This document shows, one piece after another, positions 29,480-39,749 of a stretch of DNA of 64,000 nucleotides. The notes under the pieces are model-generated. The model saw only the letters and a program-made list of their open reading frames with translations. It made no database searches and had not been told where the DNA came from. The translations under genes and the position numbers were made by a program. Every line of letters starts with the position of its first letter. Positions within the stretch are counted from its first letter, which is position 1. The DNA comes from Roseateles aquatilis (GTDB lineage Bacteria > Pseudomonadota > Gammaproteobacteria > Burkholderiales > Burkholderiaceae_C), in contig NZ_NIOF01000005.1 in NCBI RefSeq assembly GCF_002205645.1, positions 186,001 through 250,000 of the forward strand, written 5' to 3'.

Positions 29480-30681
29480 ATCGCTGCCTCCGCGCGCAAC
29501 GCCGCGCGCTGTTCGGCGTCGTAGCCGAGTTCTTCCAAGATTTCGTCGGCGTGCTGGCCCAGCGTCGGCGGCGGCGTGTCCACCGACGGCGCGTGGCCGT
29601 CGAGCTTGATGCCGGTGCGGATGACGCGGATGTCGCGCCCGACGCCGGGCACGTTCTCGAAGCTGCCCAGCAGCCCGCGCCCGGCGATCTGCGGATGCGC
29701 CAGCGCCTCCTTCACCGTGAGCACCGGGCCGGCCGGCACGCCCGCCGCGGTGAAGCGCTCCCACCAGGCGGTGGCGGCGTCCTCGCTCATCGCCTCTTCG
29801 AGCAGATGCTTCAGCTCGGCGCGATGCTTGAGCCGCGCATGCCGGTCGGCGAAGCGCGCGTCGGTCTTCCACTGCGGATGGCCGACGACGTCGCAGACGG
29901 CCTCGAACTGCGCCTGCTTGTTGGCGGCGATGTTGAGCAGGCCCTGGCCGGTGCGGAAGGTGCCCGAGGGGCTGGCGGTGACGTTGTCGTTGCCCATCGG
30001 CCGGGGCTCGCGTCCGGCCACCAGCAGGTTGGACACGGCCCAGCCCATCGTGGCCATCGCGGCCTCCAGCATGGACACGTCGATGAAGGTCGCCTGCGTG
30101 CGCTGGTGGTCGGCCAGCGCGGCCGCGATCGCGAAGGCCGCCGTGATGCCGCCGATGGTGTCCGCCACCGGATACCCGACCCGATACGGCGCGTTGGCCG
30201 GATCGCCGGTGATGCTCATCATCCCGGACATGCCCTGGATGATCTGGTCGTACGCCGGCAGGTCGCGCAGCGGGCCGTCCTGGCCGAAGCCGGAGATGGC
30301 GCAGTAGATCAGCCGGGGGTTGTGCCGGCGCAGGTCCTCGAAGCCGACGCCCAGCCGCTTCATGACGCCCGGGCGGAAGTTCTCGACCACGACGTCGGCG
30401 CTGGCCACCAGCTTGCGGAAGACCTCCTTGCCGGAGGCGCGCTTGAGATCGATGGTGATGGAGCGCTTGCCCGGGTTCTGGGCCAGGAAGGAGACGCCCA
30501 TGTCGGCCTGGTTGAGCTCGGTGTCGGCACCGAGCTGGCGCGCCAGGTCGCCGCCGTCGCGCGCCTCGACCTTGATGACGTCGGCGCCCAGGTGAGCCAG
30601 TTGATGACACGCGAACGGACCCGCCAGCACGTTGGTCAGGTCCAGCACGCGGACGGCGCGAAGCGGCTTGGGGCTGCTCAT
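29476..30681 (-). CDS. CaiB/BaiF-type (class III) CoA-transferase
   Basis: 401-residue family III CoA-transferase. The opening LRAVRVLDLTNVLAGPFACHQLAHLGADVIKVE is typical, and the probable catalytic Asp lies in FIDVSMLEAAMATMGW near residue 208. NPGKRSITIDLK and NFRPGVMKRLG are family segments. It should transfer CoA between two carboxylates, for example from succinyl-CoA to an imported acid. It lies between the TctC receptor gene and the lyase gene on one strand, with a 4-base overlap into the lyase. The pathway resembles catabolism of branched or hydroxy di/tricarboxylates, but the substrate is not readable. Confidence 0.9.
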   Translation of the reverse strand: MSSPKPLRAVRVLDLTNVLAGPFACHQLAHLGADVIKVEARDGGDLARQLGADTELNQADMGVSFLAQNPGKRSITIDLKRASGKEVFRKLVASADVVVENFRPGVMKRLGVGFEDLRRHNPRLIYCAISGFGQDGPLRDLPAYDQIIQGMSGMMSITGDPANAPYRVGYPVADTIGGITAAFAIAAALADHQRTQATFIDVSMLEAAMATMGWAVSNLLVAGREPRPMGNDNVTASPSGTFRTGQGLLNIAANKQAQFEAVCDVVGHPQWKTDARFADRHARLKHRAELKHLLEEAMSEDAATAWWERFTAAGVPAGPVLTVKEALAHPQIAGRGLLGSFENVPGVGRDIRVIRTGIKLDGHAPSVDTPPPTLGQHADEILEELGYDAEQRAALRAEAAI

Positions 30682-30700
30682 GGGGTGCTCCGCCGCGGGG

Positions 30701-31681
30701 TCAGTCGATCCTGACGTTGCCGCCGCGCACCAGGTCGCCCCAGCGCTTCTGCTCGCTCTTCAGGAAGGCCGCGGCCTGCTGCGGCGTCATCGGCATGGGC
30801 ACGCTGCCCTCGGCCTGCAGTTGGCCGATGGTGGCGGCCTTGGAGAGCGCCTTCTCGACCTGCGCATTGAGGCGCTGCACCACCGCCGCGGGCGTGCCGG
30901 CCGGCGCGACGATCATCTTCCAGTCGCTGGTGTCGAAGCCCTTGTAGCCGCTCTCGGCCACGGTGGGCACGTCGGGCAGCACCGGCAGCCGCCTGGCCGA
31001 GCTGACGGCCAGCGCGCGCAGCTTGCCCGCCTTCACGAACGGGATGACGGCCTGCGGCGTGGCGAAGTAGTAATCGACCTGACCGCCGAGCAGATCCGTC
31101 GCCGCGGGCCCGGCGCCCTTGTAGGGCACGTGGGTCACCTGGATGCCGGCCTGCCTGGAGAACAGCATGCCGGTGAGGTGGCCGACGGTGCCGTTGCCGG
31201 CCGAGGCCATCGTGAGCATGCCGGGCCGGGCCTTCGCCGCGGCGACGAGGTCGGCGACGGTCTTGAACGTGGACGCCGGCGTCACCACCAGCACGACGGG
31301 CTGGCCCGCGACCATCGCCACCGGCGTGAAGGCCTTGGCGGCGTCGTAAGGCATCTTGGGATACAGCGTCGGGTTGATCGCCAGGTTGGCGGTCTGGCCC
31401 ATGCCCAGGGTGTAGCCGTCGGGGCTGCTCTTGGCGACCGCGTCCAGGCCGATGTTGCCGCCGGCGCCGGCCTTGTTGTCCACGACGAAGGTCCAGCTCG
31501 TGTCCTCGCGCATCTTCTCGGTGATGAGCCGGGTCACGATGTCCGTGCCGCCGCCGGGCGGGAACGGCACCATCATCCGGATCGGCTGGCCCGGATAGGC
31601 CGGCTGGGCAAAGGCGCCCTGCCCCGCAGCGAGGACCAGGCCGCAAGCGGCGCCGAGGACGAGGTGGCGAGCAAACATCAT
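30701..31681 (-). CDS. TctC/Bug-family tricarboxylate-binding receptor
   Basis: 326-residue periplasmic solute receptor of the Bug/TctC family with signal peptide (residues 1-26, ending AFAQ). Family features are YPGQPIRMMVPFPPGGGTDIVTRL, VVDNKAGAGGNIGLDAVAKSSPDGYTL, and HVPYKGAGPAATDLLGGQVDYYF. It binds carboxylates for the tripartite tricarboxylate transporter or as an orphan receptor; no TctAB membrane genes are in this window. It leads the receptor / CoA-transferase / lyase transcript (19-base gap) and is divergent from the IclR gene. ATG codons at 31681 and 31678 are both possible. Confidence 0.92.
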   Translation of the reverse strand: MMFARHLVLGAACGLVLAAGQGAFAQPAYPGQPIRMMVPFPPGGGTDIVTRLITEKMREDTSWTFVVDNKAGAGGNIGLDAVAKSSPDGYTLGMGQTANLAINPTLYPKMPYDAAKAFTPVAMVAGQPVVLVVTPASTFKTVADLVAAAKARPGMLTMASAGNGTVGHLTGMLFSRQAGIQVTHVPYKGAGPAATDLLGGQVDYYFATPQAVIPFVKAGKLRALAVSSARRLPVLPDVPTVAESGYKGFDTSDWKMIVAPAGTPAAVVQRLNAQVEKALSKAATIGQLQAEGSVPMPMTPQQAAAFLKSEQKRWGDLVRGGNVRID

Positions 31682-31693
31682 GAGCAAGTTTCC

Positions 31694-31730
31694 GTTCTAT
31701 CTGACAGAACTATGATCTGTTTGATAGAAC
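31694..31730. promoter_or_regulatory. Pair of IclR-type operator palindromes
   Basis: GTTCTATCTGACAGAAC (31694-31710) is a 17-bp near-palindrome, and a related copy, GATCTGTTTGATAGAAC, occupies 31714-31730, so the copies are 20 bases apart. The outer arms GTTCTATC and GATAGAAC are perfect complements. The pair lies 13 bases upstream of the TctC start and 117 bases upstream of the divergent IclR gene, as expected for the local regulator's site. Confidence 0.65.
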
Positions 31731-31846
31731 TTTAGTCCTGCTTCAGCGGTTCTCATCGAGGGTTAACCCTCGATGCCTGGGCGCGCGCCGCGGCAGGGCG
31801 ACCTTGGCGGGACCGCAGACAATCCGCGCCGGAAGGACAGTGATCG

Positions 31847-32635
31847 ATGAGCGACAGACAGACCCCCGATGACGAGACCGGCGCGGACAGCAGCGGCGTG
31901 GCGGTGCTGGACCGCGCCTTCGCGCTGATGGGGGCCTTCGGCGAGGACGACGCCAGCCTGTCCCTGACGGAGTTGTCTCGCCGCACGGGGCTGTACAAGA
32001 GCACGGTGCTGCGCCTGCTGGGCGCGCTGGAGCATGGCGGCTTCGTCCGCAAGTTGCCGGATGGCCAGTACGGCGTGGGCCCGGCGCCGCTGCGGCTGGC
32101 GACGATCTATCAGCGCTCGTTCCACGTCGGACACGTGATCGAGCCGCTGCTCAAGCAACTGAGCGCGGCCACCGGCGAGACGGCCTCGTTCTACGTGCGG
32201 CATGGCGACGCGCGCATCGCGCTGTTCCGCTCGGAGCCGGCGCGATCGGTGCGGGCCGCGGTGGCCGTGGGCCAGCAATACACGCTGCGCCAGGGCGCGT
32301 CCGGCAAGGTGCTGTGCGCGTTCTCCGAGGACCAGGGCGCGGACCACGCGGACATCCGCCGTCGGCTCTGGGCGGTGTCCTATGGCGAGCGCGAGCCGGA
32401 CACGGCGTCGGTCGCCGCGCCGGTCTTCACCGTCAACGGCCAGGTGCAAGGCGCGATGGCGATCTCGGGGCCGCGGATCCGGCTCTCGCCGCCGGCGACG
32501 ATGATGACGGCGTGCCGGGCGCTGCTGGGCGCCGCCATCGACGCCAGCCGGCAGTTGGGCGGCCATCCGGCGGGATTGGATGCGGCGTCGCGGTCGCTGG
32601 ACATCGCCGACTTCGCGGTTGGCGGACAGGAATGA
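31847..32635 (+). CDS. IclR-family transcriptional regulator
   Basis: 262-residue regulator. The N-terminal winged helix (about 18-85) includes [32 protein letters not shown], and the C-terminal effector domain (about 95-255) carries [35 protein letters not shown] and [21 protein letters not shown]. It is divergent from the TctC/CoA-transferase/lyase genes and very likely controls them in response to their substrate or a CoA product. A palindrome pair lies in the shared promoter region. The following VF530 gene begins right after its stop and may be co-transcribed. Confidence 0.92.
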   Translation: MSDRQTPDDETGADSSGVAVLDRAFALMGAFGEDDASLSLTELSRRTGLYKSTVLRLLGALEHGGFVRKLPDGQYGVGPAPLRLATIYQRSFHVGHVIEPLLKQLSAATGETASFYVRHGDARIALFRSEPARSVRAAVAVGQQYTLRQGASGKVLCAFSEDQGADHADIRRRLWAVSYGEREPDTASVAAPVFTVNGQVQGAMAISGPRIRLSPPATMMTACRALLGAAIDASRQLGGHPAGLDAASRSLDIADFAVGGQE

Positions 32636-32646
32636 AGGAATCAGAC

Positions 32647-32952
32647 ATGAACGACAACGCCGGCTCGCCGCCCCATCGACCACGCGATCAACCAGCCGAT
32701 CAGCAGCCGGATCAGCCGCAGAGCCAGCCGCGCAATCCGCTGCACGGGTTGCGTCTTGAAGACATCGTCAACGCGCTCGTCGCGGCTTATGGCTGGCGCG
32801 GGCTCGCTGAGCGGATTCCCGTGCGATGCTTCGAAAGCGACCCGTCGGTCAGCTCCAGCCTCAAGTTCCTGCGCAAGACGCCCTGGGCGCGGGAGAAGGT
32901 CGAAGGCCTTTACCTCTTCATGCTGCGCGAGAAGCGTCGGCAAGGCGGTTGA
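32647..32952 (+). CDS. VF530 (DUF2132) family small protein
   Basis: 101-residue protein of the VF530/DUF2132 family, proposed from structure to bind DNA; the function is not settled. After a Gln/Pro-rich head (1-30), the conserved domain reads [41 protein letters not shown] and [21 protein letters not shown] lies about 7 bases ahead of the ATG at 32647; an ATG at 32632 that overlaps the IclR stop is the alternative start. It follows the IclR gene closely but has no evident link with its function. Confidence 0.88.
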   Translation: MNDNAGSPPHRPRDQPADQQPDQPQSQPRNPLHGLRLEDIVNALVAAYGWRGLAERIPVRCFESDPSVSSSLKFLRKTPWAREKVEGLYLFMLREKRRQGG

Positions 32953-33016
32953 GTCCGCGGCGGTCGAGCCACACGTTCAAGTCGAATCGATCCGAGTCCC
33001 ACGGGAGGAGCCAGCC

Positions 33017-33532
33017 ATGTCCGCGAACCCAGCCCCTGTCGATGCCGATGCCTCCGGGCTTGTCCTGCGGGACCCGCGCCCCGGCGACCTCGGATGGGTG
33101 GTGCACCGCCACGGCGTGATCTACGCCCAGGAGTACGACTGGACCCTGGAGTTCGAGGCGTTCGTCGCGGGCATCGTGGCGAAGTTCGTCGAGGACTTCG
33201 ATCCGGCCTCCGATCGCTGCTGGATCGCGGAGAAGGACGGCCAGGTCGTCGGCTCCGTCTTCGTCGTCAGGCACGACGAGACCACGGCGAAGCTGCGCAT
33301 GCTCTACGTCGACAAGGCCGCGCGCGGCCTGGGACTGGGCCGACGGCTGGTCGAGGAGACGATGCGCTTCGCGCGCGAGGCCGGCTATCGGTCGATGATG
33401 CTGTGGACCAACAGCGTGCTGGTCGACGCCTGCAAGCTCTATGAGCGCACCGGCTTCAAGCTGGTGGCGGAAGAGCCTCACACCAGCTTCGGGAAGGAGC
33501 TGGTGGGGCAGACGTGGACGCGGGAGCTGTAG
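33017..33532 (+). CDS. GNAT family N-acetyltransferase
   Basis: 171-residue acetyltransferase. The GNAT fold is clear: [19 protein letters not shown] (beta4), [32 protein letters not shown] with the acetyl-CoA pyrophosphate loop RGLGLGRR, and a final [25 protein letters not shown]. It moves an acetyl group from acetyl-CoA to an unknown amine. This domain often appears as the C-terminal half of MarR-GNAT fusions; here it stands alone. GGGAGGAG precedes the ATG at 33017. It is separated by 232 bases from the TPR-GGDEF gene. Confidence 0.9.
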   Translation: MSANPAPVDADASGLVLRDPRPGDLGWVVHRHGVIYAQEYDWTLEFEAFVAGIVAKFVEDFDPASDRCWIAEKDGQVVGSVFVVRHDETTAKLRMLYVDKAARGLGLGRRLVEETMRFAREAGYRSMMLWTNSVLVDACKLYERTGFKLVAEEPHTSFGKELVGQTWTREL

Positions 33533-33699
33533 CGCGCCGGGTCGGATCGACGCAGGCGCCGTGAGCGCAGGACGGGAGGATGCCGTCCAGATCTCGCTCC
33601 GCCCCCAGCGACGCGGCGAGGCAGGGCGCGGTCCAGGATCGCTCGGCTCGATGGAATGGGCGGGATCGAGGGGATCGACGAGGTCTGCGAGGACCGTCG

Positions 33700-33729
33700 T
33701 TGACATCCGCGCGGCGTCGAGATTGTTAT
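33700..33729 (+). promoter_or_regulatory. Sigma-70-type promoter for the TPR-GGDEF gene
   Basis: TTGACA (33700-33705) is a perfect -35 hexamer, followed after 18 bases by TGTTAT (33724-33729), a four-of-six -10. The expected start site leaves a leader of about 28 bases before the ATG at 33765. Confidence 0.5.
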
Positions 33730-33764
33730 ACGCTGTACAGGTTGCAACTGATCTCTGTCGGACC

Positions 33765-35342
<1,578 letters not shown>

Positions 35343-35456
35343 CCGGGAGCGCGCGATCACCGCGCGTGCGCCGCTTGCGCGAGGACATGCCATGCCCCCA
35401 GAACCGAGCGAACGACGGCACGTCCTGGGACGGCCTCTTGATGCACCGCCCCGCCC

Positions 35457-36323
35457 TCACCCCTCCGCGAAGAACTGACTCGGCGTCTGCCCGAACTGCC
35501 GGCGGAACATGGTGGCGAACGCGCTCGGGCTGTCGTAGCCCAGCGCGAGGGCCACGTCGATGACCTTCTCGCCGGTGGCCAGCAGCTCCAGCGCGCGCAG
35601 CAGGCGCGCCTGCTGCCGCCACTGCCCGAAGGTCATGCCGGTCTCCTTCAGGAACAGCCGCTGGATCGTCTTGACGTCCACCGCGAGCCGCCCGGCCCAG
35701 TCGGCCATCGTGGAGGCGTCGTCGAGCCGGCGCTGCAGCGCCTCGCAGATGCGCACGAGCCGCGCGTCCGTCGGCATCTGCAGATGCAGTGGCAGCACCG
35801 GCAACGCGCGCAACTCGTCCAGGATCAACCGCATCACGCGCCCGTCGCGCGTGCCGGGCACGTAGGGTTGCGGCACCGCCATCGCCGCGCGGATGAGCTC
35901 GCGCAGCAGCGGGGAGATACCCACCGCCTGCGTCTCGTCCAGCAACCGGGGCGCGGCCTCGGGCGCCACCAGCAGGCTGCGCATGTGGACCTCGCCGACG
36001 CAGCGGATCTCGTGCGTCATGCCGCCCACCACCCAGATGGCGCGCGTGGGCGGCACCACCCAGCGGCCGGCGTCGGTCCGCACCACCATCACGCCGCGCA
36101 CGGCGTAGATCAGCTGATGCTTGGAATGCGCGTGCGGCTCGATGTACCAGCCGGCGGGGTAGTCGGTGGCGCGGCCCGTGACGGGCGAGGACGCGCCCTC
36201 GATCTCCCGCAGCGCTTCGGACAGGGGTCGGGGCATGCGGATCGACGTCATGCCCGACAGCATGCCCTTTTCGCGAGCGTTGTTGGGCGAATGGCGCGAG
36301 ACAGGCGTCGCGTCGGTTTCCAT
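35457..36323 (-). CDS. AraC-family transcriptional regulator
   Basis: 288-residue regulator with an N-terminal cupin-like sensing domain (about 45-150; EPHAHSKHQLIYAVRGVMVV and WVVPPTRAIWVVGGMTHEI) and a C-terminal AraC double helix-turn-helix (about 190-285; IDVALALGYDSPSAFATMFRRQFGQTPSQFF). This cupin-AraC type usually controls a divergent efflux gene, and the MFS exporter gene starts 45 bases away on the other strand. The ATG at 36323 is chosen as the first start clear of the divergent coding sequence; an in-frame ATG at 36255 would drop 23 residues. Confidence 0.9.
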   Translation of the reverse strand: METDATPVSRHSPNNAREKGMLSGMTSIRMPRPLSEALREIEGASSPVTGRATDYPAGWYIEPHAHSKHQLIYAVRGVMVVRTDAGRWVVPPTRAIWVVGGMTHEIRCVGEVHMRSLLVAPEAAPRLLDETQAVGISPLLRELIRAAMAVPQPYVPGTRDGRVMRLILDELRALPVLPLHLQMPTDARLVRICEALQRRLDDASTMADWAGRLAVDVKTIQRLFLKETGMTFGQWRQQARLLRALELLATGEKVIDVALALGYDSPSAFATMFRRQFGQTPSQFFAEG

Positions 36324-36367
36324 AATTCCGACCTGCCCGCTCCTCATCTCCCTCGAGTGAAAGCCCC

Positions 36368-37606
36368 ATGACGACTTCCGCGACAGCCGCCCTCGACGCC
36401 GGCGACACGCCCGCTTCGGCCGCCCCACCGGCACCGAAGAAGGCCAAGCCCGCCTTCCGCGTCCTCGGCGCCATCAGCAGCGCCCACATGATCAACGACA
36501 TGATGCAGTCGCTGATCCTGGCGATGTATCCGATCCTGAAGGGCGAGTTCTCGCTGACCTTCGGCCAGATCGGCCTCATCACGCTGACCTATCAGTTGAC
36601 GGCCTCGCTGCTGCAACCGCTGGTGGGGCTGTTCACCGATCGCCGGCCGCAGCCCTACTCGCTGCCCTTCGGCATGGCGTCCACGCTGATCGGGCTGATG
36701 CTGCTGGCCTTCGCGCCCAGCTTCGGCGTCGTGCTGCTGGCCGCGGCCTTCGTGGGCATCGGCTCGTCCATCTTCCATCCCGAGTCGTCGCGCATCGCGC
36801 GGCTGGCCTCGGGCGGTCAGCACGGCTTCGCGCAGTCGGTGTTCCAGGTCGGCGGCAACACCGGCACCGCCATCGGGCCGCTGCTGGCCGCCGCGATCAT
36901 CGTGCCCTTCGGCCAGAAGAGCGTGGCCTGGTTCGGACTGGCCGCGCTGCTGGGCATCGTCCTGCTGCTGCAGGTGAGCCGCTGGTACGCCACGCATCAC
37001 GTCGCCGCCGGCGTCCGCAAGCAGGTCGCCGCCATCGCGCCGTATCCGCGCAAGGTCGTCATCGGCGCCATCGCGGTGCTGCTGGTGTTGATCTTCTCCA
37101 AGTACTTCTACGTGGCGGGACTCAGCAGCTTCTACACGTTCTACCTGATCGAGCGCTTCGGCCTGTCCGTGCAGAGCGCGCAACTGCACCTGTTCTTCTT
37201 CCTGTTCGCGTCGGCCGTGGGCACGGTCCTGGGCGGTCCCGTGGGCGACCGCATCGGCCGCAAGCCGGTGATCTGGGCGTCCATCCTCGGCGTCGCGCCG
37301 TTCGCGCTGCTGCTGCCGCATGCCAATCTCTTCTGGACCACGACGCTGACCATCGTGATCGGGCTGGTGCTGTCCTCCGCGTTCTCGGCCATCCTGGTCT
37401 ACGCGCAGGAGCTCATGCCCGGCAAGGTCGGCATGGTGTCGGGGTTGTTCTTCGGCTTCGCGTTCGGCATGGGCGGCCTGGGTGCCGCGGTGCTGGGCCT
37501 CTTCGCGGACTGGACCAGCATCGCCTTCGTCTACAAGACGATCGCCTACCTGCCGCTGCTGGGCCTCGTGGCCGCGCTGCTGCCCAAGGAAAAGCGCAAG
37601 GGCTGA
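36368..37606 (+). CDS. MFS transporter, fosmidomycin-resistance (Fsr) type
   Basis: 412-residue inner-membrane major-facilitator protein with 12 predicted spans after an Ala/Pro-rich cytoplasmic head (1-30). Family features are AHMINDMMQSLILAMYPILK, LVGLFTDRRPQPYSLPFGM, the segment SSIFHPESSRIARLASGG and VGDRIGRKPVIW. Fsr-type proteins export fosmidomycin and similar small molecules by proton antiport. Divergence from the cupin-AraC regulator, with only 44 bases between them, suggests inducible expression by the exported compound. The gene is followed by 268 bases that contain a possible 35-codon ORF. Confidence 0.92.
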   Translation: MTTSATAALDAGDTPASAAPPAPKKAKPAFRVLGAISSAHMINDMMQSLILAMYPILKGEFSLTFGQIGLITLTYQLTASLLQPLVGLFTDRRPQPYSLPFGMASTLIGLMLLAFAPSFGVVLLAAAFVGIGSSIFHPESSRIARLASGGQHGFAQSVFQVGGNTGTAIGPLLAAAIIVPFGQKSVAWFGLAALLGIVLLLQVSRWYATHHVAAGVRKQVAAIAPYPRKVVIGAIAVLLVLIFSKYFYVAGLSSFYTFYLIERFGLSVQSAQLHLFFFLFASAVGTVLGGPVGDRIGRKPVIWASILGVAPFALLLPHANLFWTTTLTIVIGLVLSSAFSAILVYAQELMPGKVGMVSGLFFGFAFGMGGLGAAVLGLFADWTSIAFVYKTIAYLPLLGLVAALLPKEKRKG

Positions 37607-37770
37607 CACAAGCGCGGCCCCCACCAGGAGACCGAACCCAACGGCCTCCCCAAGCTTGTGGAAACGCCTCCGCCGTTGCACGCGCAACCCCTTGCCAAGG
37701 TCCGGTCCCCTTGCTTGAATGCGCGCACGCGTCCCCACTCAGGACCGCGTGCATGCAGCAGGGAGGACCC

Positions 37771-37878
37771 ATGACAGACAACCCCGACGGCCGACGCCCG
37801 TGTCGCGAAGCTCCGGCCACCGCGCCTCGTCGCGCCCCGCCCGAGCCGTCGCCGCGAATCACCGGGGACCGGGCATGA
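37771..37878 (+). CDS. Possible 35-residue leader peptide of the peptidase/MBL unit
   Basis: Short ORF with a strong ribosome-binding site (GGGAGG, four bases before the ATG at 37771) whose stop codon overlaps the peptidase start (ATGA at 37875-37878). It would encode 35 residues rich in Pro and Arg with one Cys and no hydrophobic segment. The peptidase gene itself has only a weak site (GGGGACC), so translation through this ORF could deliver ribosomes to it. Third-position G+C is about three quarters, below that of neighbouring genes, so it may act as a translated leader rather than encode a working product. Confidence 0.4.
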   Translation: MTDNPDGRRPCREAPATAPRRAPPEPSPRITGDRA

Positions 37879-39749
37879 GCACGGTCACCTCGGGCCGCCA
37901 ATCCTTCCTGGTGCTGGCGCAGGACCCCGGCGTGACCGGCGCGTCGGGGGAGCGCATCTTCGCGACGGTCGAGATCCCGGCGGAGCGCCTGTCGATTGGC
38001 CCCACCGGCTATCGGGTCAAGGTCGTCGACTTCGATGCCGATGCCGGCGTGCTGTACCGCGCGCACGGCTATGTGGCCGACGACGAAGGCCGCGTGATCG
38101 ACCCCTTCGGTGCCCAGTTGCCGCCGCCCGGCGACAAGGCGCGCCGGCAGGCGGAGGACAGGCTGCTGGCGAATCCGATGTTCCATGGACAGAACGTCTA
38201 CGCGCTGGTGATGCGGACGATCGCGCGCTTCGAGCACGCGCTGGGCCGGCGCATGAACTGGGGCTTCAAGGGCCATCAGCTTCACGTCGCGCCGCATGCC
38301 TTCGTCGATGCCAACGCGTTCTACTCCCGCGAGGACCGCGCGCTGATGTTCGGCTACTTCCAGCCAACCGAGCCCGCCGCGCCCGCCGATGGCGGCTTCG
38401 TCTTCACCTGCCTCTCGCACGACATCGTCGTGCACGAGACCACCCATGCGGTGCTCGACGGCCTGCGCGAAGGCTTCATGACGCTCTCCGGCCCCGACCA
38501 GGCGGCCTTTCACGAGGGCTTCTCGGACGTGGTGGCGCTGCTCTCGATCTTCTCGCTCGACGAGATGGTCGAGCACGCGCTGGGCCGCTTCAAGGATCGC
38601 GGCAAGAAGCCGCCGATCGTGCGCCGCAAGGGCAAGGCGCTGATCCATGAACGGGCCCTGACCCTCGATGCGCTGGCCGACAGCGCGCTGCTGGGTCTGG
38701 CGGAGGAGTTCGGCCGGGCGCTGGGCGGGATGCGTGCGAACGCGCTGCGGCGCTCGGTGCGGATCGAGCCCTCGCCCCACTTGCTGAGCGACCCCGAGTA
38801 CGCCGAGGCCCACACGCGCGGCGAGATCCTGGTGGCCGCCATGATGCGCACCCTGCTGCGGCTCTGGCGCGATCGCATCGAGGCACTGGGCACCTTCGGC
38901 GACGGGTACTACAACCTGGTCGAAGTCGCCGCCGAGGGGGCGAAGGTGGCGGGCCACCTGCTGACGATGGCCATCCGCGCGCTGGACTATTGCCCGCCGC
39001 TGGACCTGGAGTTCGGCGACTACCTCGCGGCGCTGCTGACCGCCGACGCGGAGATCGCGCCCGACGACAAGCGCTACCACTACCGGGACGCGGTGCTGGC
39101 GCAGTTCGCCGCCTTCGGCATCGTGCCGCCGCCCGGCCGCACCGATGCGCGCGGCTGCTGGGCGGGGTTCACGCAACAGGCGGACGTCCAATACCGCCGT
39201 ACCAACTTCGAATCCATGCTGCGCGATCCGGAGGAGGTCTTCCGCTTCATCTGGGAGAACCGCGGCGTGCTGCGCGTCGACGAGCGGTCCTACACCGAGG
39301 TCGTCTCCGTCCGCCCCAGCGTGCGCGTCGGGCCGGAAGGTTTCCTGCTGCGTGAGACCGTCTGCGAGTACATCAGCCGCGCCAACATCTTCGGCGCCGA
39401 GCTGGGCGCCGCCTGCGGCGTGGACCCACGTCCGCCCGGCGTGGACGCGAATACCGCGCTGACGGTCTACGGCGCCGGGACGCTGGTCTTCGATCAATAC
39501 GGACAGTTGAAGTACCAGATCGCGCGCCACATGGACGACGCGCCGTGGCAGCGCAAGCGCCTGGAGTACCTGTTCGGCACCACGCCGGACGATCCGGAGA
39601 TCGGCAACGCCTTCGCCAACCTGCACCGGCTGCGCGCGTACTGCGCGGCCTGCGACGACCGCAAGGGCGCGGTGAAGTCCACGCCTGCGCGCGTCGCGAA
39701 GGCCGGCAAGACCACACGCGCCGCCGCCAGGAAGGGAGGTCAGGCATGA
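37875..39749 (+). CDS. Cytoplasmic thermolysin-like (gluzincin) metallopeptidase
   Basis: 624-residue predicted zinc peptidase. The thermolysin pattern is clear: NAFYSREDRALMFGY (compare the NAFW strand of M4 peptidases), zinc motif HETTH at 187-191 within SHDIVVHETTHAVLDG, and the third ligand Glu214 in HEGFSDVVALLS. Unlike M4 enzymes it has no signal peptide or propeptide, so it should act in the cytoplasm. A long C-terminal region of unknown fold (250-595) ends in a Lys/Ala-rich tail (about 600-624). The ATG at 37875 overlaps the leader ORF, and the stop overlaps the MBL-fold gene start (ATGA). The substrate is unknown. Confidence 0.78.
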   Translation: MSTVTSGRQSFLVLAQDPGVTGASGERIFATVEIPAERLSIGPTGYRVKVVDFDADAGVLYRAHGYVADDEGRVIDPFGAQLPPPGDKARRQAEDRLLANPMFHGQNVYALVMRTIARFEHALGRRMNWGFKGHQLHVAPHAFVDANAFYSREDRALMFGYFQPTEPAAPADGGFVFTCLSHDIVVHETTHAVLDGLREGFMTLSGPDQAAFHEGFSDVVALLSIFSLDEMVEHALGRFKDRGKKPPIVRRKGKALIHERALTLDALADSALLGLAEEFGRALGGMRANALRRSVRIEPSPHLLSDPEYAEAHTRGEILVAAMMRTLLRLWRDRIEALGTFGDGYYNLVEVAAEGAKVAGHLLTMAIRALDYCPPLDLEFGDYLAALLTADAEIAPDDKRYHYRDAVLAQFAAFGIVPPPGRTDARGCWAGFTQQADVQYRRTNFESMLRDPEEVFRFIWENRGVLRVDERSYTEVVSVRPSVRVGPEGFLLRETVCEYISRANIFGAELGAACGVDPRPPGVDANTALTVYGAGTLVFDQYGQLKYQIARHMDDAPWQRKRLEYLFGTTPDDPEIGNAFANLHRLRAYCAACDDRKGAVKSTPARVAKAGKTTRAAARKGGQA

